The notes under the pieces are model-generated. The model searched no databases, had not been told where the DNA came from, and saw nothing but the letters and a program-made list of their open reading frames with translations. This document shows, piece after piece, positions 42,560 to 52,078 of a stretch of 64,000 nucleotides of DNA. This DNA is from Streptomyces lanatus. GTDB taxonomy: Bacteria > Actinomycetota > Actinomycetes > Streptomycetales > Streptomycetaceae. The stretch's first letter is position 1; the number at the start of each line of letters is the position of its first letter. The position numbers and the translations under genes are program-made. Location: contig NZ_BNBM01000001.1 of the NCBI RefSeq assembly GCF_014655715.1, positions 870,742 to 934,741 of the forward strand, read 5' to 3'.

Positions 42560-42926
42560 GGGCGTGAACTCCAGGGCCGCGCACTGACAACACCCTCCGA
42601 GCCATGTCGCCGCCCTCCCTTCAGCTCTCCGTTACGTAATCGGTTTCCGATCATTTTCGCAGACGATCCGAGCCCGGAAGAGCGCCGCCCAGACACTCCG
42701 GCACGCCCAGCCGATCCCATCTGACCTGCCAATTCACCCCACCGACCGCACCGTCCAACCAACACACCCGCCCCGCCCCTCCTCCCCACCCACGGCAACA
42801 AACTGCCGCACACCCCTTGCTATGACTCGATACGTCAGCCTACGGTCCCTGCAACCGCTTACTACAGCTTCCGCCTGGTCGGGTCGCCATCCCCGAAGGC
42901 TCTCCGATTCCGAAGGATCACGTCAG
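42560..42926. promoter_or_regulatory. 367-bp region with the promoter of the xylosidase operon
   Basis: Near the left end lies ATCGGTTTCCGAT (42639-42651), with the same CGGTTTCCG core as before the second LacI gene. The middle is C-rich and featureless. A promoter TTGCTA (42817-42822), 18-nt spacer, TACGGT (42841-42846) leads to a start near 42853, exactly where the AACCGCTTACT motif begins. Confidence 0.6.
42853..42863. promoter_or_regulatory. LacI-type operator at the xylosidase operon start
   Basis: AACCGCTTACT overlaps the predicted transcription start. It differs at one base from AAGCGCTTACT (47780-47790), which lies at the promoter of the LacI gene that follows the operon. Confidence 0.6.
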
Positions 42927-44264
42927 ATGAACGTCACCAGCCCCCGGAGAAGGTTCGCCTCCGCCGCAGTCGCGGGAATCGCTCTGACAGGTCTGCTCGC
43001 CGCCTGCGGCGGGAACGACTCCCAGGACTCCGGGTCCAAGGGGTCCGGCCCGGTCACCCTCGACTTCTGGGGGTGGGCCAACGGCCAGGAGGCCGTGGTC
43101 AAGGCGTTCAACGCCAGCCACAAGGACGTCCAGCTCAAGTACACGAAGGTCACCGACCAGCTGACGATGCAGAAGCAGCTGACCAACGCCGTGAAGGCGG
43201 GCAACGCGCCCTGTCTGCTGCAGAACACCGGTGAATATGTGACCAGTTGGGTGTCGCAGGGCGCCCTCGCCGACATCACCGAGTATGTCGAGGGCGACAA
43301 GGACAAGTTCAACGCCGGGTCGTGGGCGACCGGGCAGGTCCAGGGCAAGGTGTACGGCGTGCCGACCGCCTCGGCGCCCGCCTTCACCATCTACCGGACC
43401 GACATCTTCGAGAAGTACGGGCTCAAGGCACCCACGACCTGGGACGACTTCATCGCCGCGGGCAAGGAGCTGAAGAAGCACGGCATCAAGATCACCAACT
43501 ATGCCGGTGAGGACCCGAGCACCCTGGAGGTGCTGGCGATGCAGGCCGGGGCGCACTGGTACCGCATCGACGGCGGCTCCTGGGCGGTGGACTTCCAGGA
43601 CGAGGGCACGCTCAAGGCCGCGAAGGTGATCCAGGAGATCGTCGACAACGATCTGAACTCCAAGCTGTCCTTCGCCGATTACGCCGCCGTGCAGCGCAAT
43701 TACGACAACGGCGGCACCGCGACCCGGCAGATCTCCACCTGGCAGATGTCCGGCATGGTGCAGAACTTCACCAAGTCCTTCGGCAAGTGGGCGCTTTCGC
43801 CCTGGCCGACCTTCAAGGGCGAGGCGGCCAAGACGCCGGCCGGAACCAATCAGAGCGGCAATCTGACGCTGGTGACCGAGGACTGCGAGAACAAGGAGCA
43901 GGCCGCGAAGGCGGCGCTGTGGATGTCCACCGACACCGGCGCCGTGAAGACCATGGCCAGTCCGGAGACCGGCAGTGGTGTGATGCCGGCGCTGGCGGAC
44001 AGCGACTCGTATGTCTCCGAGGCGATCTCCGAGAAGCTGCTCGGCAAGAACTACGAGCCGGGAGAGAAGGTCGTGACGGACAGCCTGGGGACGGTCACCA
44101 CCGACTGGACCTTCGGGCCGAACTGGACTGCGATGTTCACCGAGATGCAGGACCAGTGGGCGAAGGTCGTCAGCAAGGAGCAGAAGGTCACCGACCTCCT
44201 GGCGCATATGCAGGAGTGGACGGTCGCCGACCTGAAGCAGCGCGGTATCAGCGTCAAGGGCTGA
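42927..44264 (+). CDS. sugar-binding lipoprotein of the second ABC importer
   Basis: 445 residues from ATG 42927 with AAGGA upstream. Signal with lipobox (GIALTGLLAAC). Family 1 solute-binding fold: VTLDFWGWANGQEAVVKAFN, YGVPTASAPAFTIYRTDIFE, KAPTTWDDFIAAGKELKKHG, ISTWQMSGMVQNFTKSFGKW. First gene of an operon with two permeases and a cytoplasmic GH43, so the ligand is probably a xylo- or arabino-oligosaccharide (inference). Confidence 0.92.
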   Translation: MNVTSPRRRFASAAVAGIALTGLLAACGGNDSQDSGSKGSGPVTLDFWGWANGQEAVVKAFNASHKDVQLKYTKVTDQLTMQKQLTNAVKAGNAPCLLQNTGEYVTSWVSQGALADITEYVEGDKDKFNAGSWATGQVQGKVYGVPTASAPAFTIYRTDIFEKYGLKAPTTWDDFIAAGKELKKHGIKITNYAGEDPSTLEVLAMQAGAHWYRIDGGSWAVDFQDEGTLKAAKVIQEIVDNDLNSKLSFADYAAVQRNYDNGGTATRQISTWQMSGMVQNFTKSFGKWALSPWPTFKGEAAKTPAGTNQSGNLTLVTEDCENKEQAAKAALWMSTDTGAVKTMASPETGSGVMPALADSDSYVSEAISEKLLGKNYEPGEKVVTDSLGTVTTDWTFGPNWTAMFTEMQDQWAKVVSKEQKVTDLLAHMQEWTVADLKQRGISVKG

Positions 44265-44274
44265 GGCACACTCG

Positions 44275-45159
44275 ATGATTCGCTCCCAGCGCTGGAAGGG
44301 CGCCGCGTTCACGGTGCCCTTCCAGCTCGGTTTCGCTTTCCTCTATCTGCTCCCGATCGGCTACGCCATCTACCAGTCGCTGTTTCTGCAGAAGCAGTCG
44401 GGGCTGGGACTGGGCGGTGCGACCACCGAGTTCGTGGGCCTGGAGAACTACCGGCACGGGCTGACCGATTCGGCGTTCCTGTCCTCCATCCTGCGGGTGG
44501 TGCTGTTCGCCTGTGTGCAGATCCCGTTCATGCTGCTGATCAGCCTGCTGCTGGCGCTCTTCCTGGACGCGGTCACCACGAAGGCGGCCGGGCGGTTCCG
44601 GATCCTGCTGCTGGTGCCGTACATGATCCCGGGTGTGGTCGCCGCCATCGTGTGGATCAATCTGTACAGCCCGGAAGTGGGGCCGCTGAGCCCGCTCGGC
44701 GAGGTCTTCGGGTTCGACTGGAACTTCTTCGCGCCGTCGATGGTGTGGCCGGCCATCGGCAATCTGCTGACCTGGCACGGCATCGGCTACAACATGGTGA
44801 TCATCTACGCGGCGCTCCAGGGCGTGCCCCGTGAGCTGTTCGAGGCCGCGCGTCTCGACGGCGCCTCGGAGCTGCGGATCGCGCTGAGCATCAAGATCCC
44901 GTTCGTGCGCGGCGCGCTGGTGCTGACCGCGCTGCTGTCGATCATCCAGATGCTGCAGATCTTCAATGAGCCGGCGCTGTTCCGGAACGTGACCCCGCAG
45001 ACCGTCAGCGACAGCTTCACCCCGATCATGATCATCTACAACCAGGCGTTCAACGCCGGCAACTACCACTACGCCGCGGCCCTTTCGGTGCTGCTCGCCC
45101 TGATCCTCGGCATCGCCTCCTTCCTCTTCTACCGGCTGACCTCGAAGGAGGCGGACTGA
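44275..45159 (+). CDS. ABC sugar permease, MalF type (second importer)
   Basis: 294 residues, six membrane segments, 10 nt after the binding-protein gene. The EAA loop is ELFEAARLDGASELRIALSI. The stop TGA shares its A with the ATG of the next permease. Forms the channel with the MalG-type partner. Confidence 0.92.
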   Translation: MIRSQRWKGAAFTVPFQLGFAFLYLLPIGYAIYQSLFLQKQSGLGLGGATTEFVGLENYRHGLTDSAFLSSILRVVLFACVQIPFMLLISLLLALFLDAVTTKAAGRFRILLLVPYMIPGVVAAIVWINLYSPEVGPLSPLGEVFGFDWNFFAPSMVWPAIGNLLTWHGIGYNMVIIYAALQGVPRELFEAARLDGASELRIALSIKIPFVRGALVLTALLSIIQMLQIFNEPALFRNVTPQTVSDSFTPIMIIYNQAFNAGNYHYAAALSVLLALILGIASFLFYRLTSKEAD

Positions 45160-46088
45160 TGGCGCTCACCGAGAAGACCGGGCGGAAGCACGGCGCGGAC
45201 CGGCCGCCGACCCGCCCCGTCCGGCGGCTCACCCGCCCTGATCCGGCCGCGCGCTCCCGGGGCGGTCAGCGTTTCCTGCTGCTCGGGCTGATCCTGGCCA
45301 GCGTGTACAGCCTCTTCCCGGTGTACTGGCTGACGGTCGCCGCGACCAAGGACCGGGTGGGCCTGTACCAGAGCAACGGGCTCTGGCTCTCCGGCTGGCA
45401 TCTGTGGGACAACGTCCAGCAGGTGTTCACCTACGACGACGGCATCTTCCTGCGCTGGACCGCCAACTCGTTCCTGTACGCCGGTGTCGGCTCCGCCGGC
45501 GGCACACTGATCGCGCTGGCCACGGGGTACGGTCTGGCCCGCTTCGACTTTCCCGGGCGGGGTGCCGTGTTCGCCTGTGTGGTGGGGTCGTTCCTGATCC
45601 CGATCGCGCTGCTGACGCTGCCGCTGTATCTGCTGTTCTCGGCGATCGGGCTGGTCGACACGCCCTGGGCGATGCTGATCCCCTGTCTGATCAACCCGTT
45701 CAGTGTCTATCTGGCCAAGGTCTACACCGAGGCGACCATTCCGTTCGAGCTGCTGGAGGCGGCCCGCATCGACGGCGCCGGTGAGCTGCGGATCTTCTTC
45801 AGCATCGTGCTGCGGATGATGACGACGGGCGGGGCGACCGTCTTCCTGCTCGCCTTCGTCAACACCTGGAACGCCTTCTTCCTCCCGCTCACCGTGCTGC
45901 GCGGCGAGGAGAACTGGACCCTCAACCTGGGCCTGTACAACTGGTCCGGCAAACGCCTGGAGTCCGGCGTCGACGTCACCAGTCTCGTCCTGACCGGCGC
46001 CCTGCTGTCCATCATCCCGATGGCGATCATGATGGTCGCGATGCGCCGCTACTGGCGCACCGGCGTCACCCTGGGGGCCCTGAAGTGA
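45159..46088 (+). CDS. ABC sugar permease, MalG type (second importer)
   Basis: 309 residues with a longer basic N-terminus than usual (RKHGADRPPTRPVRRLTRPD), then six membrane segments. EAA loop ELLEAARIDGAGELRIFFSI. It overlaps both neighbours (ATGA-type junction upstream, GTGA downstream), so the four genes are tightly coupled. Confidence 0.92.
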   Translation: MALTEKTGRKHGADRPPTRPVRRLTRPDPAARSRGGQRFLLLGLILASVYSLFPVYWLTVAATKDRVGLYQSNGLWLSGWHLWDNVQQVFTYDDGIFLRWTANSFLYAGVGSAGGTLIALATGYGLARFDFPGRGAVFACVVGSFLIPIALLTLPLYLLFSAIGLVDTPWAMLIPCLINPFSVYLAKVYTEATIPFELLEAARIDGAGELRIFFSIVLRMMTTGGATVFLLAFVNTWNAFFLPLTVLRGEENWTLNLGLYNWSGKRLESGVDVTSLVLTGALLSIIPMAIMMVAMRRYWRTGVTLGALK

Positions 46089-47686
46089 CCGTCCTGCGCA
46101 ATCCGGTCATCCGAGGCTTCGCCCCCGACCCCTCCATGGTCCGGGTCGGCGACTGGTACTACGTGGCGACCAGTTCCTTCGAGTGGTTCCCGACGATCCC
46201 GATCCACCGCTCCCGGGACCTGGCCCACTGGGAATACGCGGGCCATGTCCGGGGCGCGGCCCCCGGCGACTCGCTGGCCGGTGTGCCCGACTCGGGCGGC
46301 ATCTGGGCGCCCTCGCTGAGCTGGGACGGTGAGCGCTTCTGGGTGGTCTACTCGGTGGTGCGGTCGGTCGGCACGCCGTACTTCGATGTGGACACGTATG
46401 TCAGTACGGCCCTGGAGGCCGGCGGCAAGTGGTCGGAGCCGCGCCGGCTGCCGAGCCATGGGTTCGATCCGGCGCTCTTCCATGAGGAGGGCCGGCTGTG
46501 GCTGCTCAACCTCCAGAACGACCATCGGCCGGGCGGGCGGCGCTTCGCGGGGATCGTGCTGACCGAGCTGGACCGGGAGACGCTCGGCCCGCTCGGGGAG
46601 ACTCAGCTGCTGCTCCAGCATGAACGGCTCGTCGAGGGGCCGAAGTTGGTGCGCCGGGGCGACTGGTACCACCTGGTCCTGGCGGAGGGCGGCACCGGGT
46701 TCGAGCACGGGGTGCTGATGGCGCGCGGTCGGGCGGTCACCGGGCCGTACGAACTCGACGACCGCCCGCTGCTGACGTCCCGGGACGATCCGTCGCTGCC
46801 GTTGCAGAAGGCCGGTCATGGCGAGCTGGTGCAAATGGCGGACGGGGAATGGGTGTTGAGCCATCTGGCGGCCCGCCCCTTGAACACGCCGGACGGTCCG
46901 CGCTGCACGCTGGGGCGGGAGACGGCGATCCAGGCGGTCGTCTGGGACGCGGAGGGCTGGCCGAGGTTGCGGCACGGGGGTTCGCATCCGGCGGTCGAGG
47001 TGGACGTGGCGACGCCGCCTGTCGAGACGGAGGAGGAGTCGATATCTCAACTCACGGTTCCCGAAGACCCGTTGGGCTGGCCCTGGAGCACCCTGCGCGG
47101 CCCCGCCGACCCGAGCTGGGCCGATGCCACCACCCGGCCCGGCTGGATCCGGTTGCGCGGTCGGCACGGTCCCGAGTCGCGGTGGGCGCACAGTCTGCTG
47201 GCGCGGCGGATCACCGAGCACCGCGCGGAGGCCGAGGTGACGGTTCAGGCGCGGCCCCGGTCCTTCACGCAGGCCGCGGGGCTGGTCCTGCGGTACGACT
47301 CGGAGTCGTATCTCAGCCTCGACCTCACCTGGGCGGAGCCCGTGTGCGAGGAGCAGTGCGGGCAGCAGTGGCGGGGTGAGGGCCGTACGGTGCTCGCTCT
47401 CACGGAGCGGGAGGAGTCGGGCACCCGGCGGGTGACCGAGGTGGAGGTGGCCGCGGAGGCGCCGTTGACCTTGGGGGTGACGGTCGACGAGGGGCGGGCC
47501 CGGTTCTGGTACGTCCACGAGGGCGTCCGGACGCCGGTCGGGCCGCCGTTGGACTTCACGCAGCTGTCCGACGACCACGGCTCCAGGCTGCGTTTCACCG
47601 GGGTGATGGCCGGTGTCCACGCCGTGGATCTCGTCGACGCGTCGTTCACGGCCGACTTCACGGGATTCCGCCTGATCTGCTGGTAG
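46085..47686 (+). CDS. cytoplasmic GH43 beta-xylosidase/alpha-arabinofuranosidase
   Basis: 533 residues from GTG 46085, overlapping the permease stop. GH43 propeller about 1-310: NPVIRGFAPDPSMVRVGDWY (base Asp), SHGFDPALFHEEGRLWLLNL, LVEGPKLVRRGDWYHLVLAE (acid Glu). The C-terminal concanavalin-like domain (about 340-533; SFTQAAGLVLRYDSESYLSL) is typical of GH43 beta-xylosidases. There is no signal peptide, so it cleaves oligosaccharides after import by the adjacent transporter. Confidence 0.9.
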   Translation: MTVLRNPVIRGFAPDPSMVRVGDWYYVATSSFEWFPTIPIHRSRDLAHWEYAGHVRGAAPGDSLAGVPDSGGIWAPSLSWDGERFWVVYSVVRSVGTPYFDVDTYVSTALEAGGKWSEPRRLPSHGFDPALFHEEGRLWLLNLQNDHRPGGRRFAGIVLTELDRETLGPLGETQLLLQHERLVEGPKLVRRGDWYHLVLAEGGTGFEHGVLMARGRAVTGPYELDDRPLLTSRDDPSLPLQKAGHGELVQMADGEWVLSHLAARPLNTPDGPRCTLGRETAIQAVVWDAEGWPRLRHGGSHPAVEVDVATPPVETEEESISQLTVPEDPLGWPWSTLRGPADPSWADATTRPGWIRLRGRHGPESRWAHSLLARRITEHRAEAEVTVQARPRSFTQAAGLVLRYDSESYLSLDLTWAEPVCEEQCGQQWRGEGRTVLALTEREESGTRRVTEVEVAAEAPLTLGVTVDEGRARFWYVHEGVRTPVGPPLDFTQLSDDHGSRLRFTGVMAGVHAVDLVDASFTADFTGFRLICW

Positions 47687-47779
47687 CCCGGGGTGTGTTC
47701 GAAGTTTCGAAAGTCGTCTCCCGAGTGGTCCTGAGAACTCCGGGCTCTTCCGGACTCGGCGCGGCGAACCTAGGGTAGG

Positions 47780-47790
47780 AAGCGCTTACT
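47780..47790. promoter_or_regulatory. LacI-type operator before the third LacI gene
   Basis: AAGCGCTTACT follows a TAGGGT -10-like hexamer (47771-47776), so it covers the likely start point. GGAAGC-GCTTAC forms a CG-centred dyad with one mismatched pair. TTTCGAAA (47705-47712) and TCGAAACTTTTC (47804-47815) nearby recall the GAAA/TTTC elements associated with Streptomyces xylanase genes. Confidence 0.6.
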
Positions 47791-47849
47791 GTTTCCGTGC
47801 TGGTCGAAACTTTTCATGGCCCTCGGGCGGGCCGGAGAGGTGGTTCCCG

Positions 47850-48893
47850 ATGGTCCGTACGGGCGGTGCGAGCGTGGCTGCCGGGCCGACCCTCGCGGTC
47901 GTGGCACGCGAGGCCGGGGTGTCGGTCCCCACCGCCTCCAAGGTGGTCAACGGCCGGGAGGACGTGGCCCCCGAGACCCGCCGCCGGGTCACCGAGGCGC
48001 TGGACCGGCTCGGTTATGTGCGCAGACCGCGCTTCGAGGCGGCGAAGACACCGGGCCTGGTCGATCTCGTCGTGCACTCGCTGGACACCTCGTGGTCGGG
48101 CGCGGTGCTGCACGGCGTGGAGGCGGCGGCCCACGACGCCGGCCTGGAGGTCGTGGTGTCCGCCGGGCTGACCCGGACGCGGGGCAGCCGCCCGGAACGG
48201 GGCTGGCTGGACAAGCTCATCGCACGCGGCTCCTCCGGGGTGCTGTTCAACCTGGCCGAGCTGACGGCGTCGCAGTACTCGTGGCTGGAGCAGCACCGCA
48301 TCCCGTTCGTGATGATCGACCCGGTCCTCGAACCGCCGCCGGGCGTGGTGTCGGTGGGCGCGGCGAACTGGCACGGCGGTGTGATGGCGACCGAGCATCT
48401 GCTGGCCCTCGGCCATGAGCGGATCGCCGTGATCGCCGGTCATCAGCGCAAGATGTGCAGCGCCGCCCGGGTGGCGGGCTATCGCTCGGCGCTCGCCTCG
48501 GCCGGGGTGCGGCACCGCCCCGAGTACGTCCGGCACGCGGGCTTCGACGAGGGTCTCGCCCACCGCAGGATGCTGGAACTCCTCGATCTGCCCGAACCGC
48601 CGACGGCCGTCTTCGTCTGCTCGGACCGCATGGCCCTCGGGGTCTACGAGGCCTTGGCAGAACGTGACTTGCGGGTGCCGCACGACATGAGCGTGGTCGG
48701 CTTCGACGATCTGCCGGAGGCCCGCTGGATCTCCCCGGCCCTCACCACGGTCCGCCAGCCCCTGTCTGAGATGGCGGCCACGGCGCTGCGGCTGCTGGTG
48801 CGGATGATGGACGGGGACCGGCCGGACAGCACGCGCACGGAGCTGTCGACGCGGCTGGTGGAGCGGTCGAGCACGGCGGGGGCGCTTCGCTGA
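47850..48893 (+). CDS. LacI-family repressor of the xylosidase operon
   Basis: 347 residues from ATG 47850 with GGAGAGG upstream. HTH TLAVVAREAGVSVPTASKVV; specificity residues Val-Pro differ from the two pectin-locus LacI proteins. Sugar domain: GLVDLVVHSLDTSWSGAVLH, SVGAANWHGGVMATEHLLAL, SVVGFDDLPEARWISPALTT. Position and the shared operator motif point to control of the upstream ABC/GH43 operon and of itself. Confidence 0.92.
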   Translation: MVRTGGASVAAGPTLAVVAREAGVSVPTASKVVNGREDVAPETRRRVTEALDRLGYVRRPRFEAAKTPGLVDLVVHSLDTSWSGAVLHGVEAAAHDAGLEVVVSAGLTRTRGSRPERGWLDKLIARGSSGVLFNLAELTASQYSWLEQHRIPFVMIDPVLEPPPGVVSVGAANWHGGVMATEHLLALGHERIAVIAGHQRKMCSAARVAGYRSALASAGVRHRPEYVRHAGFDEGLAHRRMLELLDLPEPPTAVFVCSDRMALGVYEALAERDLRVPHDMSVVGFDDLPEARWISPALTTVRQPLSEMAATALRLLVRMMDGDRPDSTRTELSTRLVERSSTAGALR

Positions 48894-49066
48894 GCCCTCG
48901 GGGTCACCGTTGGACCGACAGGGTGGTCGCCGCGCCGCTCGGCACGTGTGCCCTGGTGGCGGCGGTGATCGCTGCTAGCTTCGCGCTCTGTCGAAGGGGT
49001 CCCGGGTCGCGGCGTACCGCGCCGTGCGGGGCCCCGTCCCCATGAGCTGAGGCGAGGTTGACGGGT

Positions 49067-50197
49067 ATGAGCGAAGAGCCGGACGAGGCGGCGACGGGTC
49101 CGTTCAGACGCAGAAGCTTCCTGGCGTCGGCCGCGGTGGCGGCCGGGGCACCGACCGCCGTCGCCGGTACCGCGCAGGCCGCCACCCCGGCGGCCGCCGC
49201 GGCCGGTCTCGGGTCGGTGGCGCGGCTGATGGCCGTACCCGCGGACAGCCGCGGGGTCGAGTGGCTCAGGTCCGCGCTCCAGGTGGCCATCGCGCTCGAA
49301 CTCTCCACCATCCCGCCGTACTTGTGCGGCTGGTGGTCCGTCAAGGACCACCGTCACGAGGTCGCCCGGATGCTGCGGCGCATCGTCGGCGACGAGATGT
49401 TCCATCTGGGCATCGTCTGCAACCTGCTCACGGCCGTGGGCGGCAGGCCGCGGATCAAGGCCGCTGCGCCGGCGTTCCCCGGCCCGCTGCCGGGCGGGGT
49501 GCGGGCCGGGGTGACCGTCTATCTGTCGGGCCTGACCAAACCGTTCGTACGCGATGTGATGATGGCGATCGAGGCCCCCGAGGTGTCGCTCGCCCGCAGC
49601 GTGGCCTCCCCCACCGTCGGGGAGTTCTACGAGGCGACGCTGAACGCGTTCCGGGCGGTGCGGCCCGAGCTGTCGATGCGGGCGCAGGTGACCCAGCACA
49701 TCGACACCGACGAACTGCATCCGGTGCGGACCCTCGACGATGTCGAGACGGCCATCGGGATCATCATGGAGCAGGGCGAGGGCACCTCCGGCTCCCCGCT
49801 CGACAGCTTCTCGGACGACCGCCCGGCGCACTACTACGCCTTCGGCGAGATCTACCACGGCCGGGCGCTGCGCCACACCGAGGACGGCTGGCGGTGGATC
49901 GGCGCGCCCGTGCCCTTCCCCGAGGCACGCCCCATGGCCCCGGTCCCGGTCGGCGGCTGGCGCAACCCGCCGACCCATGTCGCTCAGCTCCTCTTCCGCT
50001 TCGACGCCATGTACAGCACGGTGCTGGACTCCCTCGACGCGGCCTGGGCGGGCGGCGGCTCCCGCGCCCTGCGCGCGGGCATCCACACCATGCGCGGCCT
50101 GGAGCACCCCGCCGTGGAACTGATGGAGACCCCGATCCCCCACACCCGCAGCACCTACGGCCCCCAGTTCCACGCCATGCGCAGGCCCGGGTCCTAG
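49067..50197 (+). CDS. Tat-exported ferritin-like (VioB-type) protein
   Basis: 376 residues from ATG 49067 with GAGG 8 nt upstream. Tat signal RRRSFLASAAVAAGAPTAVA to AQAA. The four-helix ferritin-like domain (about 60-270) carries metal-ligand motifs ALELSTIPPYLCGWW and RIVGDEMFHLGIVCNLLTAV, as in the iminophenyl-pyruvate dimer synthase (VioB) related family. The C-terminal part (GWRNPPTHVAQLLFRFDAMY) is conserved in these proteins. Reaction unknown. Export of a di-metal oxidase-like protein through Tat fits folding with cofactor inside the cell. Confidence 0.8.
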   Translation: MSEEPDEAATGPFRRRSFLASAAVAAGAPTAVAGTAQAATPAAAAAGLGSVARLMAVPADSRGVEWLRSALQVAIALELSTIPPYLCGWWSVKDHRHEVARMLRRIVGDEMFHLGIVCNLLTAVGGRPRIKAAAPAFPGPLPGGVRAGVTVYLSGLTKPFVRDVMMAIEAPEVSLARSVASPTVGEFYEATLNAFRAVRPELSMRAQVTQHIDTDELHPVRTLDDVETAIGIIMEQGEGTSGSPLDSFSDDRPAHYYAFGEIYHGRALRHTEDGWRWIGAPVPFPEARPMAPVPVGGWRNPPTHVAQLLFRFDAMYSTVLDSLDAAWAGGGSRALRAGIHTMRGLEHPAVELMETPIPHTRSTYGPQFHAMRRPGS

Positions 50198-50841
50198 CCC
50201 ACCCCCGCCGCCCAGGTGATCCCGCCGAGGAGATGGGCGCGGAAGTCCGGGTCCGCGTACGCCTCCGAGGCGTGGCCTAGCGCCGTGTAGAAGACCCGGC
50301 CCGCGCCCTGTTCCCGGCACCACACCAGCGGGTGGTCCGTGCCCATGCGGCCTCCGTCGTACGACGACTCGTCGGCGGAGGCCAGCACCCGTACCGTGGC
50401 GCGGGGGTTGGTGCGGAAGTCGTACCACTCGTCGGTGAAGTCCCATACGGCGGGCAGGTGCCGGGTGGCGGGATGCTCGCGGTCCTCGACGAGCGCCTTG
50501 CCCGGCTGGTACTCGGGGTGCCGGTCGAAGCGGGCGCCCAGCAGTTCGCCGTAGTACGGCCAGTCGTACTCGGTGCAGGCCGCCGCGTGCACCCCGACGA
50601 AGCCCCCGCCCGCATCGACGTACGCGGCGAGCCGCTCGCGTCCGGCGGGGGTGAGGACGTCGCCGCTGGTGGAGAGGAAGACGACGGCCGCGTATCCGTC
50701 GAGGGGCCGCTCGAAGGCCCGTGGATCCTCGGTGTGGTCCACCTCGAAGTCGCCGATGGTGCGGACGGCTTCGACGCCGGCCGGGATGGAGTCGTGCCGG
50801 TAGCCGGTGGTGCGGGTGTGGACAAGGAGTCGTACGGGCAT
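50194..50841 (-). CDS. ThuA-like domain protein
   Basis: 215 residues from ATG 50841. ThuA fold (glutamine-amidotransferase-like): LLVHTRTTGYRHDSIPAGVE, AVVFLSTSGDVLTPAGRERL, GGGFVGVHAAACTEYDWPYY, GRVFYTALGHASEAYADPDF. ThuA-like proteins occur in sugar metabolism, but no partner is adjacent. TAGCCT ends 7 nt before the ATG and no ribosome site is seen, so the mRNA is probably leaderless. A 12-bp palindrome GGCGGGCCCGCC (50855-50866) abuts that hexamer. The 3' end overlaps the ferritin-like gene by 4 bp. Confidence 0.85.
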   Translation of the reverse strand: MPVRLLVHTRTTGYRHDSIPAGVEAVRTIGDFEVDHTEDPRAFERPLDGYAAVVFLSTSGDVLTPAGRERLAAYVDAGGGFVGVHAAACTEYDWPYYGELLGARFDRHPEYQPGKALVEDREHPATRHLPAVWDFTDEWYDFRTNPRATVRVLASADESSYDGGRMGTDHPLVWCREQGAGRVFYTALGHASEAYADPDFRAHLLGGITWAAGVG

Positions 50842-50989
50842 ACGAATAAGGCTAGGCGGGCCCGCCCGTACGGCGCACTCCTCCCGGTGATCCGAAAATT
50901 TCGGCCCGCCCTCCTGACGCGGTCCAACAACCCCGGTTGTTGAGTCCGTTCGCTCCCGCGCCCGAGCGCCCGCTCGCGACAATGCGTGT

Positions 50990-52012
50990 ATGAACCATGA
51001 CTGGCAGCAACAGATCCACGCGCTCCATGAGGAGTTGGTCCGCCGTGACGACCCCGCCGCCTGGGTGCGGGAGGCCGACGCGGTGGACGCCTCGCTGCGG
51101 TATCCCGGGATCGCCCTGCGCGGGCCGGTGTTCGGGGTCGCCGCGCTGGATCCCGCGGTGGGGCCCGAGTGGCGGGTGCTGAAGCCGGTCGTGAACGGGA
51201 TGCCGCAGATGTGCCGGGACTCCCTCAACACCTATCTGTGGTTCCGCGCGAAGGACGACACCGACGACCCCGGTGTACGCCGCGAACTCCTCGCCGCGGT
51301 GGACGAGTTGAGCCGGGAGCCGGTCGACGAGGTCGAGGCGTGCGGGGTGCGCTACCGGATCGTGCGCGGGGACGAGTTCGCCCGCTGCGACGACCATGGC
51401 CTGGAGCCGCCCCGGCCCACCGACCCGGAGCCCACCGAACGGACCTGGGACCTGCGCGCCGATCACACCCCGTCCCCCGACGAGGATCTCGTCCTCGAAG
51501 CCGACGGCACGGACGGCGGCCCGATGGCGGGCGCCCTGCGGGCGTGGCTGCGCGGATTCGCGTACCGGGGCATGCGGTTCCCCTCCGAGGTGCGCGGCGA
51601 TTCGCAGCGGGCGGTGCTCTCGCATCCGGACGTGGTGCTGCTGCCCACCTGTTTCGGTGTGGTCGAGCGGGAGCACACCGGCTGGGAGCCGTCCCTCGCC
51701 ATCCAGACCACCCCGCACGACGCCCGGCGCACACTGCACGACGCGCTGATCGAGATGTGGCCCATGCTGTACAAGTTCGACGACGCGAAGAAGGCCCTGT
51801 ACGCCGAGGCCGCCGAGGAGTTCCGGAAGCTGGAGCGCGCCGACGAGGCCCGGGTGGCGGGCCGGGTGTTCCGGGTGTGCCGGGTGGAGCGGGTGCTCCG
51901 CATGGGCCCCGACGGCCCGGAGCCGCCGCGCCCCTCGGACATCGACGAGTACGGCCCGATGAAGATCCATCCCACGCTGCTCCTCGACGGCACGGTCGTC
52001 TTCGACGAGTGA
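50990..52012 (+). CDS. DUF5954-family protein
   Basis: 340 residues from ATG 50990. It matches the actinobacterial DUF5954 pattern, especially the C-terminal VERVLRMGPDGPEPPRPSDI and DEYGPMKIHPTLLLDG. No signal peptide or membrane segment. Function unknown; the family is largely restricted to streptomycetes and relatives. GACAAT ends 6 nt before the ATG, again a leaderless arrangement. Confidence 0.8.
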   Translation: MNHDWQQQIHALHEELVRRDDPAAWVREADAVDASLRYPGIALRGPVFGVAALDPAVGPEWRVLKPVVNGMPQMCRDSLNTYLWFRAKDDTDDPGVRRELLAAVDELSREPVDEVEACGVRYRIVRGDEFARCDDHGLEPPRPTDPEPTERTWDLRADHTPSPDEDLVLEADGTDGGPMAGALRAWLRGFAYRGMRFPSEVRGDSQRAVLSHPDVVLLPTCFGVVEREHTGWEPSLAIQTTPHDARRTLHDALIEMWPMLYKFDDAKKALYAEAAEEFRKLERADEARVAGRVFRVCRVERVLRMGPDGPEPPRPSDIDEYGPMKIHPTLLLDGTVVFDE

Positions 52013-52078
52013 CCGCCCCTCCCGTCCCGGCGCACAGGTGTTCCACAACGCGGGCCGCGCTGCGTAGCCTCGGCTGCG

